DNA from: an uncultured Alistipes sp. | GTDB lineage: Bacteria > Bacteroidota > Bacteroidia > Bacteroidales > Rikenellaceae | DNA length: 14,976 nt | NCBI GenBank assembly: GCA_937880705.1 | Contig: CALGRZ010000109.1 | Coordinates: 1 to 14,976, forward strand | Reading direction: 5' to 3' | In this document: piece by piece, positions 7,244 to 13,279 of the stretch | Layout: the number at the start of each line of letters is the position of its first letter | Position numbering within the stretch: the first letter of the stretch is position 1 | The notes under the pieces: generated by a model | The model's database searches: none | What the model saw: the letters and a program-made list of their open reading frames with translations, nothing else | What the model was told of the DNA's origin: nothing | Program-made: the position numbers and the translations under genes

Positions 7244-8227
7244 ATGAAAAATCCGCTATTTGTAATAGATGCAGCCCTGGAGCAGGGTGACGTAGCATCA
7301 GAGCAGACCACAGAGGCTGTAGCAGAGCTCACTCCCGAGCAGGCAGCACAGCAGACACTGGAGTCTATCACCGATCCCGAGGCTGTGAAGGAGGGTATCT
7401 CGGAGTTTTTAAACTATGACCTAAACTCACTGCTCAACGTCGTTGTGGAGGGCTTCATGGGCTTCGCCCTGAAGATCGTAGCAGCACTGCTGATCTACTA
7501 TGTAGGCCGTTGGATCATCGGCCGTGTGATGCGCATCATGGAGCGCGTATACGAGCGTCGCAACGTCGAGCTCACGCTGCGCTCGTTCCTCTCGGGCATT
7601 GTCAAGGTGCTGATGTATGTTGTGGTGGTGCTCATCGTCATCCAGGTGCTGGGTATCAACACCTCGTCTATCGTGGCTATGCTTGCCTCGGCAGGTCTGG
7701 CCATAGGTATGGCATTGAGCGGCACGCTGCAGAACTTCGCAGGTGGTGTGATGCTGCTCTTCCTCAAGCCCTACCGCATAGGTGACTACATCGATGCACA
7801 GGGCGAGGAGGGTACCGTGAAGAAGATTGGTCTCTTCTCTACCGAGATCGTAACTGTTGACAACCGCTCGATCTTCATCCCCAACAGCACCATCTCGAGT
7901 GCCGTTATCGACAACTACTCGATGGCCGAGATGCGCCGTGTGGATTGGAGTGTGTCGGTAGCCTACGGCTCGGATGTCGAGACTGTTCGCAAGGCTCTTC
8001 TCGATATTATGACGGCCGACAGCCGTGTAGCACAGGACCCCGCACCCGTGGTATTCCTCACCGAGCTGGGTGCCAGCACCGTAAACTTCTCGGCACGCGC
8101 ATGGACCAAGAATAGCGACTACTGGGGTCTTAAGTTCGACCTCAACGAGCGCATCTACACCGAGTTGCCCAAGCTCGGTATCGAGTTCTCGTATCCGAAG
8201 ATGGACGTAACCATTATCAACAAATAG
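7244..8227 (+). CDS. MscS-family mechanosensitive ion channel
   Basis: A 327-residue inner-membrane channel that opens on membrane tension and releases solutes during osmotic downshock. Seen: three membrane segments (about 66-88, 115-136 and the pore-lining TM3 142-175). TM3 has the small-residue packing pattern of MscS, S-I-V-A-M-L-A-S-A-G-L-A-I-G-M-A-L-S-G, followed by LQNFAGGVMLL and FLKPYRIGDYI. The beta domain has EGTVKKIGLFST and the IPNSTI motif, and a cytoplasmic alpha/beta part follows to the end. The N-terminal 60 residues are acidic, rich in Glu, Gln and Thr, with no membrane segment; this extension is longer than in E. coli MscS (286 residues). A 27-bp gap separates it from the DUF5606 gene, so both are probably cotranscribed. 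Confidence 0.93.
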   Translation: MKNPLFVIDAALEQGDVASEQTTEAVAELTPEQAAQQTLESITDPEAVKEGISEFLNYDLNSLLNVVVEGFMGFALKIVAALLIYYVGRWIIGRVMRIMERVYERRNVELTLRSFLSGIVKVLMYVVVVLIVIQVLGINTSSIVAMLASAGLAIGMALSGTLQNFAGGVMLLFLKPYRIGDYIDAQGEEGTVKKIGLFSTEIVTVDNRSIFIPNSTISSAVIDNYSMAEMRRVDWSVSVAYGSDVETVRKALLDIMTADSRVAQDPAPVVFLTELGASTVNFSARAWTKNSDYWGLKFDLNERIYTELPKLGIEFSYPKMDVTIINK

Positions 8228-8254
8228 TAATATACCGATAATAATATTTGCATT

Positions 8255-8653
8255 ATGGAGTTGAAGGATATCTTGGCAATCGCGGGTCAGCCCGGTTTGT
8301 ATAAGTATGTGGCGCAGTCTATGCGCGGTGTTATCGTTGAGTCGCTGCTCGACGGTAAGCGTATGAATGCCTCGGCAACCTCGCGTGTGAGTGCCCTGAC
8401 CGAGATCTCGATGTTCACCGAGGGTGAGGATATCGCCCTTGCCGACGTCTTTACCAACATCTGGAACTACACGGGTGGCAAGCAGGCTATCTCGCACAAG
8501 GAGTCGCCCGAGAAGATCAAGGAGGAGTTTGCAAAGGTGCTGCCCGAGTACGATCGTGAGCGTGTTCACGTCTCGGATATGAAGAAGTGCTTTGCATGGT
8601 ACAACACCCTCGTTGAGGCGGGCTTCACCGAGTTTAAGCTCCCCGAGGAGTAA
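8255..8653 (+). CDS. DUF5606 domain protein
   Basis: A 132-residue cytosolic protein. The first 60 residues match the Bacteroidetes family DUF5606 as I know it: LKDILAIAGQPGLYKYVAQS (3-22), GVIVESLLDGKR (25-36) and LTEISMFTEGEDIALADVF (48-66). The C-terminal half is charged and helical, ending FAWYNTLVEAGFTEFKL (113-129). There is no signal peptide or membrane segment. The function of the family is not known to me. It follows the mechanosensitive channel by 27 bp and is followed by a terminator. Confidence 0.85.
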   Translation: MELKDILAIAGQPGLYKYVAQSMRGVIVESLLDGKRMNASATSRVSALTEISMFTEGEDIALADVFTNIWNYTGGKQAISHKESPEKIKEEFAKVLPEYDRERVHVSDMKKCFAWYNTLVEAGFTEFKLPEE

Positions 8654-8665
8654 TTTGATGTCGTA

Positions 8666-8684
8666 AGGGGCCTCTGTGGCCTCT
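8666..8684 (+). terminator. Short GC-rich hairpin after the DUF5606 gene
   Basis: A 7-bp stem (8666-8672 with 8678-8684, one G-U pair) with a 5-nt loop, 13 bp after the DUF5606 stop. No U-run follows, so alone it would be weak; it precedes a stronger hairpin. Confidence 0.4.
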
Positions 8685-8693
8685 TAACCGCTG

Positions 8694-8719
8694 GACCCCG
8701 AGGCACCTGCCTCGGGGTC
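8694..8719 (+). terminator. Intrinsic terminator after the mscS-type / DUF5606 operon
   Basis: A 12-nt GC-rich inverted repeat (8694-8705 with 8708-8719) that closes as a 10-11 bp stem, followed by the T-rich TTGTTGT. It stands 41 bp after the DUF5606 stop. Confidence 0.75.
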
Positions 8720-8740
8720 TTGTTGTGTGGAGGGGGAAAG

Positions 8741-8806
8741 ATAGGAGGAGATAGGAAGAGATAGGAGGAGATAGGAAGAGATAGGAAGAGATAGGAAGAG
8801 ATAGGG
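8741..8806. repeat. 10-bp tandem repeat array (ATAGGARGAG)
   Basis: Six full 10-bp copies (8741-8800) and a 6-bp partial copy. The copies are identical except for A/G at position 7. It lies between the terminators of convergent genes. No believable coding frame runs through it. Confidence 0.9.
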
Positions 8807-8842
8807 ATAGCACACCGCTACCCAATAAATGTCGGCCGCGCT

Positions 8843-8928
8843 TAATCCTATTAAGTCCTATCAAGTCCTATCAAGTCCTATTGACTGCGCCAAGTCCTAT
8901 CGACTGCGCCGACTGCGCCGACTGCGCC
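8843..8928. repeat. Compound tandem array of a 10-bp unit (AAGTCCTATC) and a 9-bp unit (GACTGCGCC)
   Basis: Four adjacent 10-bp units (8843-8882, the first divergent), a 9-bp unit (8883-8891), a fifth 10-bp unit (8892-8901), then three 9-bp units (8902-8928). The 10-bp unit contains TCCTATC, the reverse complement of the GATAGGA core of the array at 8741-8806, so the two arrays are inverted relative to one another. The rest of the 8654-8974 gap holds only terminators and about 36 bp of unique spacer. Confidence 0.85.
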
Positions 8929-8937
8929 GCCCCCGCC

Positions 8938-8966
8938 AAAAAAAAAGAGCACCCGCAGGTGCTCTT
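8938..8966 (-). terminator. Intrinsic terminator of the 8975-11583 lipoprotein operon
   Basis: On the minus strand, a perfect 9-bp stem (8958-8966 with 8945-8953) with a 4-nt loop is followed by a run of nine T (8938-8946, partly in the stem). It starts 9 bp after the stop codon of the last lipoprotein gene. Textbook form. Confidence 0.9.
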
Positions 8967-8974
8967 CGTTTAGT

Positions 8975-10231
8975 CTACTCGGTGTATTTGCCTTTGTAGT
9001 AGGCCCCCACCTCGCTATTGTTCATAAACTCCGCCTCGACACTATCTCCGTCGAGCGTGATAAATATTGTTCCGGTATAGCCTCCCGCCTTGTTCATCTC
9101 CAAAGAGTTGTAGGTGGCCTTCACGCGGCTGTCGGTGGAGAAGCCCACAGCGCGGCCGTCGAAGAACTCCGCAGGCATGGTGAGCGTCAGCTGGTGGCCC
9201 TTGCTGTTAAGCGTGAGCGACCACACCTCCTCGTCCGTGCGGTCGAGGGTGGCCGACGAGATCATGTGCTGCGCACCATCGACGATGATGGCGTTGCTGC
9301 GTTGCTCGACAACCGTGGCATCCTTCATCTCACCCTCGAAGTTTATCGTAAGGCTCTCCGCGCCCCACTGAATATCGGCCGTTATGCGGTACTCGCCCTG
9401 GCCAGAGAGTGACTTAACGGAGAAGCTACCCGAGGCACCCTGAAGGTTATCTTGTGAGATGGCTATCGAGAGGCTCTCGTTGCCATTGTCCACAAGGCCG
9501 GCCATGAAGTGGTTGCTGGTCGCTGTGATGTCGACATTGCCGCCATCGCACAGCGCATCGTCAACGATGAGGTAGACGTACCACGATGCCATCTCGGTCA
9601 TCTCGTCGAAGTAGTCCACGCCCGCAGGGGTGAGGTAGAGCATCGTCATGCCCTCGTCGGTAGTGTAGAACGAGGCGCGCACGGGCTTCTGCTCGCCATT
9701 GCGCGTGATGACATTCTCGTTAATGGTGAGGTGCTGCTCGGCCTCAATGAGGGCCTTAAGCTCGGTGCCGTCCTCCAGCGTGGCACGAAGGGCGATGGTT
9801 GCCACACCCTCCTCGTAGCTGAATGTGCAGTGGGCACTCTCTATCTCGAGGTTCGAGGTGGGCGTAACCTCCGTAAGTAGGGCACCTGCGAGGGTGCTCA
9901 TGACGGTGTAGAGGCGGCTCTCCTCCTTCAGCGAGAACTCCTCGCCCTCGAGCAGGGGGCTGATGGCGATATAGAGGTATTGATGGCCCTCCTCGAAGAA
10001 GCTGTCAAAACTCTCTATGCCTGCATCGGGTGAGGCTACGACACAGAGATACTCGTTGATGTTGGTCAGGGCAACACTCTCAAAGGTGTACACCTCTCCA
10101 TCTATCGAGTAGCTGTTCTTATGGAGTTCTCCGGGCTGGGGGGCAGGAGGTGTGGGTGACGGTGTGTCGCCACCACAGGCCGCGGCAAGCAGCGTCATGG
10201 CCATAATCGCTAATCTCAATACTCTATTCAT
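8975..10231 (-). CDS. Repeat-built lipoprotein of unknown function
   Basis: A 418-residue predicted lipoprotein (signal peptide to Ala18, lipobox AAAC, Cys19), followed by a Pro/Thr linker (23-34). No BACON domain is seen. The mature part appears to be three degenerate beta-rich repeats, about 36-165, 171-301 and 312-402. Each opens with a short N-x-x-x-x-(D/N)-G turn (SYSIDG, VITRNG, AIIVDG) and ends with a strand pattern (TIALRATLEDGTELKALIEA, ITADIQWGAESLTINFEG, GTIFITLDGDSVEAEFM). I do not recognise the family. An acidic residue close to the Cys (CGGDTP) leaves surface export possible. It lies 17 bp after the previous lipoprotein gene, in the same operon, and before a strong terminator. 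Confidence 0.8.
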   Translation of the reverse strand: MNRVLRLAIMAMTLLAAACGGDTPSPTPPAPQPGELHKNSYSIDGEVYTFESVALTNINEYLCVVASPDAGIESFDSFFEEGHQYLYIAISPLLEGEEFSLKEESRLYTVMSTLAGALLTEVTPTSNLEIESAHCTFSYEEGVATIALRATLEDGTELKALIEAEQHLTINENVITRNGEQKPVRASFYTTDEGMTMLYLTPAGVDYFDEMTEMASWYVYLIVDDALCDGGNVDITATSNHFMAGLVDNGNESLSIAISQDNLQGASGSFSVKSLSGQGEYRITADIQWGAESLTINFEGEMKDATVVEQRSNAIIVDGAQHMISSATLDRTDEEVWSLTLNSKGHQLTLTMPAEFFDGRAVGFSTDSRVKATYNSLEMNKAGGYTGTIFITLDGDSVEAEFMNNSEVGAYYKGKYTE

Positions 10232-10248
10232 CGCACATACAGGGTTAA

Positions 10249-11583
10249 TTACTGAAGCTCAAGATCGGGGTTGTCGGCATCCTGATTGAGGTATCCGTCG
10301 TGTACGCACCTGAAGCTGCCCTTAATCGCATAGCCGGCATCGTCCACGCAGTCCACCGTTACGACATAGAAGCCATCAACAACGTCGATGTTGATCTTAC
10401 CATCCACGATGGGGCCACCCCATGTGTTGAGGATCATGCTGTTCTCGCAGGTGAGCATCCATGTGTTGACGGGCTCGTAGCCGTTGCGCAGGTCACCCGC
10501 AACGAAGGTGTTGGCGTAGCTGGCCATACCCTCTTCGGCAACGGTGTACTCGCCAAGGAAGGCATCCTGCTTGTAGCCGCCCTTCGACTTGTCGACCATA
10601 AGCATAAGCATGATGTAGTCACCGTTCATGGGTGTCACGGTGGGGCACATGTCGACATACCACACGTCGTAGCCAAGGCCGAAGTAGTCACCGCGGAAGT
10701 ATGAGTGCAGGTGTGCGAAGGTGTGCTCGAAGTTGTAGTCCTCGGTAAGACGTGAGTAGGGGCGCGAGATTTCGGAGATGTAGTCGTAGCTCAATGTCAG
10801 GTCACCCTCGTAGGTTACCAGGTGCCACAGACCATCCTCGGTGCGCAGCGAGGCCACAATCTTATTCTCGGTAACGGTGATGGTGCCGTCGATGATTGCG
10901 TAGTAGTCCACCGATGACTCCATTGCATTAGCATAGTAGGTGTAGTCGAAGTTGGCCATGAAGGTGCCGGGCTCGCCACTGTTGCGACCGTCGAACTGAT
11001 ATACACCCACAGGAACCTTCTGGGGCTCGCAGCTGAAGCCGCAAGTTACGTCCGAGAAGATGTCGATGTTGTAGACCTTGCTGTTGTAGTAGAGCTGACC
11101 ACGACCGGGGACACCTACATCCGACATGGTCACGGTGTAGTTGAAGCCCGATGAGCCCACCTTGCCGTAGTATGCTCCATTGAGCTTCTCGGCGGTGAAG
11201 ATAATGTCGTATTCGGCGCGTGAGCTGGTCTGGTGTACGTTCACCGAGAAGCTCTCGTCGCGGTAGCTCACCACGATGATGCCGTGGCGGGGCTCGGCAT
11301 CAAAGTCCATGGCCTCAACATGGAAGGTAATGGCGTTCTCGGCAATCTCGAAGTTGGTTATCCACTCGGCCTGGCACTCGACATTGACCGTGGCGGGAGC
11401 TGCCTTGCGGGTTGCTTCGGTGAGGCTGTAGAGTATCTCACCTTCGCCACCATTCTCGTTGAACGAGAGACTCTGCTCCGACTCAAGGGCGAGGCTCAAC
11501 GATGTTTGTGCCTCGGGGGTGTTGTCGCACGCCACAAGGAGCGTGGCGAAGATCGCAGATGCAAACAGTAAAATCTTTCTCAT
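10249..11583 (-). CDS. BACON-domain lipoprotein with two C-terminal modules (444 aa)
   Basis: Predicted lipoprotein (lipobox LVAC, Cys19; CDNTPE, so acidic residues follow the Cys). Domains in order: one BACON domain (about 28-119: LSFNENGGEGEILYSL, AEWITNFEI, VVSYRDESFSVNVHQ); module A (about 124-266: LNGAYYG, FNYTVTMSDVG, VGVYQFDGRNSGEPGTF, DGTITVTENKI, LTLSY); and module B (about 280-426: YFRGDYFGLGYDVWYVDM, LGEYTV, TFVAGDL, GGPIVDGKINI, VTVDCVDDAGYAIKGSF). BACON domains are immunoglobulin-like and occur in gut Bacteroidetes glycan- or mucin-binding surface proteins; I cannot assign modules A and B to a named family. Preceded by a TAccTTTG promoter element, followed at 17 bp by the 418-residue lipoprotein. 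Confidence 0.85.
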   Translation of the reverse strand: MRKILLFASAIFATLLVACDNTPEAQTSLSLALESEQSLSFNENGGEGEILYSLTEATRKAAPATVNVECQAEWITNFEIAENAITFHVEAMDFDAEPRHGIIVVSYRDESFSVNVHQTSSRAEYDIIFTAEKLNGAYYGKVGSSGFNYTVTMSDVGVPGRGQLYYNSKVYNIDIFSDVTCGFSCEPQKVPVGVYQFDGRNSGEPGTFMANFDYTYYANAMESSVDYYAIIDGTITVTENKIVASLRTEDGLWHLVTYEGDLTLSYDYISEISRPYSRLTEDYNFEHTFAHLHSYFRGDYFGLGYDVWYVDMCPTVTPMNGDYIMLMLMVDKSKGGYKQDAFLGEYTVAEEGMASYANTFVAGDLRNGYEPVNTWMLTCENSMILNTWGGPIVDGKINIDVVDGFYVVTVDCVDDAGYAIKGSFRCVHDGYLNQDADNPDLELQ

Positions 11584-11634
11584 TGTTGTTTTAGGTTGTT
11601 TTTTTGTATTAATAAATATTTAAAGAATACAGAG

Positions 11635-11665
11635 CAAAGGTAGTAAAATTTTACAAAAAAACAAT
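11635..11665 (-). promoter_or_regulatory. Promoter of the 444-aa / 418-aa lipoprotein operon
   Basis: The minus strand reads ATTG (11662-11665), a 19-bp spacer and TACCTTTG (11635-11642), one mismatch from TTTG-N19-TAnnTTTG. The predicted 5' leader of about 45 nt is A/T-rich. The -33 element lies within the terminator stem of the upstream gene. Confidence 0.7.
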
Positions 11666-11693
11666 AAGAGTGGCTCGAAAGCCACTCTTATTG
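11654..11693 (-). terminator. Intrinsic terminator of the 461-aa lipoprotein gene
   Basis: A perfect 14-bp stem (11680-11693 with 11662-11675), loop TTCG on the minus strand, followed by seven T at 11655-11661. It starts 19 bp after the stop codon. The UUCG loop gives an especially stable hairpin. Confidence 0.93.
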
Positions 11694-11712
11694 TTGAGTA
11701 TGTCACGCTATA

Positions 11713-13098
11713 TTAGCGAATGACCTTAACGCTCTTCGAAGCATCTGCGTTGAAGAGAGCCTTTCTCTTGGCATGCTTCTGATTTGCTGAAGCCATGTAT
11801 GTCTCCTCCTCGTAGTAGACCTCGCTGATACCCTTGAATACACCGAAGATGTTGTTGCCGGCGTCATCGTAGCAATCAAACTGAACGGTTACGATCGGGT
11901 TGCCATCCTTGTCAACATCGTCAGCTACGATGATTTCGCCCTCTACCATCGGAGCGAGAACGCCTGAACCAACCTCACCCTCAGTCATAGTGGTGAGCCA
12001 TGAGTAGTAGAGATCCTCGCCATCGAACTCGCCGGGGAGGAATGTACCCTCATAAGCGGTCGAAGCATCCGTGAGAGCAGTGTATGTACCTGCGTACGAT
12101 GTAGTGCTGCCACCGAGCAACTCCAGAAGGATGAACTCGCCGTTGAAGGGATCCTCGGCATCAGCGTAGAGGTAGATCATCCAGTTGTTGCTGCCAACTC
12201 CGTAGTAGTCACCGTAGCACTCACCTACAGCGTAACCGGTCTGGATGTTGATCTCGTAGTCCTCCGTAAGGTTGCTTATTACCTCCTGGGGATAGCCCAG
12301 CTCGAGTGAGCCGGTGTAAACAACGTGGTGAACGGTGTTGTCTTCGAGCGTGATAACGGCCTCAATCTTGTCGTTGGTAACTGTCAGAGTACCTCCAGTG
12401 ATAGCCTTCATGTCCTGATTACCCTGGGCATCAATAGAGATATAGTAGCTGTATTCTGCACCAAAGGTGCCGGCTGCTCCTGTGTTGTTGGCATCGAACT
12501 CATAGACACCCTGTGCAAGTACTACGCTACCAGTGCCTACTGCGATGTCAGAGTATGCATCGAAGAAGTAGTAGTCAGAGTCGTAGTTAACATAGCCGTC
12601 ACCGGGCTGGCCATTCTTCGACATGCTGAAGAAGTAGTTGTAAGAGCCTGCCTCGCCGCCATAGTAGCCACCATTGATGTAGTTGGCGATGTACTCAACG
12701 TCGTACTTGTCACCGGGCTCGGGACCTGGACCGGGCTCGTTGCCGGCCTTGCCCTGCTGCTTAACATTCACGTTCAGAGTGTAGATGTCGTGCTTCAGAG
12801 TGATCTTACCCTCGCGAACATCCTCGCTATCGTTAGCCTTAACGATGTAGTTAACAACCTTATCGCTGACAGCTACATTGGTGATCCAATCAACATCGGC
12901 CTCGGCAGTGACACCCTGACCCTCGGCAGCATAGTGCAGAGTGAAGGTAATCTTGCCATCGCCACCGTCAGCATCAAAGAGTACGTTGGCCTCCGACGTC
13001 AGCTTAAATTCGGGGTCGGGAGTGAAGGGCTCATCCTCGGGGTTACATGCCACGAGAGCCACTGCGCAGAGCGCAAAGAGTGAAAATAACTTTTTCAT
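11713..13098 (-). CDS. BACON-domain lipoprotein with two C-terminal modules and a basic tail (461 aa)
   Basis: Predicted lipoprotein (signal MKKLFSLFALCAVALVA, Cys18; NPEDEP after it is acidic, resembling the Bacteroidetes surface-export signal). Order: one BACON domain (about 31-116: VLFDADGGDGKITFTL, VDWITNVAV, NVNVKQQ); a Gly/Pro linker (119-129); module A (about 132-269: INGGYYG, YNYFFSMSKNGQPG, QGVYEFDANNTGAAGTF, GGTLTVTNDKIEA, LELGY); and module B (about 279-424: CYGDYYGVGSNNWMIYL, AGTYTALT, GTFLPGEF, MVEGEIIV, VTVQFDCYDDAGNNIFGVFK). After module B there is a tail (425-461) with a basic segment KHAKRK and ending SVKVIR, absent from the other paralogs. Single-gene unit: consensus promoter upstream, strong terminator downstream. 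Likely surface-exposed; function unknown. Confidence 0.87.
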   Translation of the reverse strand: MKKLFSLFALCAVALVACNPEDEPFTPDPEFKLTSEANVLFDADGGDGKITFTLHYAAEGQGVTAEADVDWITNVAVSDKVVNYIVKANDSEDVREGKITLKHDIYTLNVNVKQQGKAGNEPGPGPEPGDKYDVEYIANYINGGYYGGEAGSYNYFFSMSKNGQPGDGYVNYDSDYYFFDAYSDIAVGTGSVVLAQGVYEFDANNTGAAGTFGAEYSYYISIDAQGNQDMKAITGGTLTVTNDKIEAVITLEDNTVHHVVYTGSLELGYPQEVISNLTEDYEINIQTGYAVGECYGDYYGVGSNNWMIYLYADAEDPFNGEFILLELLGGSTTSYAGTYTALTDASTAYEGTFLPGEFDGEDLYYSWLTTMTEGEVGSGVLAPMVEGEIIVADDVDKDGNPIVTVQFDCYDDAGNNIFGVFKGISEVYYEEETYMASANQKHAKRKALFNADASKSVKVIR

Positions 13099-13136
13099 AC
13101 TATAAAAATTTTATTGGTGTTTCGAACAACGATAGA

Positions 13137-13167
13137 CAAAGATAGGATAAAAAAATGTAATTACAAA
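13137..13167 (-). promoter_or_regulatory. Consensus promoter of the 461-aa lipoprotein gene
   Basis: The minus strand reads TTTG (13164-13167), a 19-bp spacer and TATCTTTG (13137-13144), a perfect match to the Bacteroidetes consensus. The -7 element lies 38 bp upstream of the ATG at 13098. Confidence 0.88.
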
Positions 13168-13213
13168 ATAAATATTGATAATTAGTTTCCGAAACAACTA
13201 TTAGCCACATAAT

Positions 13214-13255
13214 GCAAAATCGGGGCCACCCCCTATGGAGCGGCCCCGGTTTTGC
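13214..13255 (-). terminator. Hairpin terminator after the 371-aa lipoprotein gene
   Basis: A 14-bp stem (13242-13255 with 13214-13227, one G-T pair) with a 14-nt loop, 25 bp after the stop. The 3' arm has four T, but no T-run follows, so efficiency is uncertain. Confidence 0.7.
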
Positions 13256-13279
13256 GCAACGTATTGACTATGTTATAGG

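Noticed and set aside
8228..8254. Promoter for the DUF5606 gene in the 27-bp gap (ATATTTG)
   Set aside because: The sequence is one base off register from TAnnTTTG and touches the start codon; cotranscription with the channel gene is simpler.
7427..8569. 380-codon open frame antisense to the mechanosensitive channel and DUF5606 genes
   Set aside because: It spans two real genes and their gap, has a His/Cys/Leu-rich low-complexity composition and no domain; a shadow frame.
8634..8864. 76-codon minus-strand open frame with Ser/Leu/Pro repeats across the tandem array
   Set aside because: Its 'repeats' are the translation of the 10-bp intergenic array and it overlaps the terminator; no promoter or plausible start context.
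8741..8928. CRISPR array
   Set aside because: Units are 9-10 bp in direct head-to-tail order without unique spacers; no cas genes nearby.
12325..13083. 252-codon plus-strand open frame antisense to the 461-aa lipoprotein
   Set aside because: Valine-rich translation, fully inside a convincing lipoprotein gene with promoter and terminator on the other strand.
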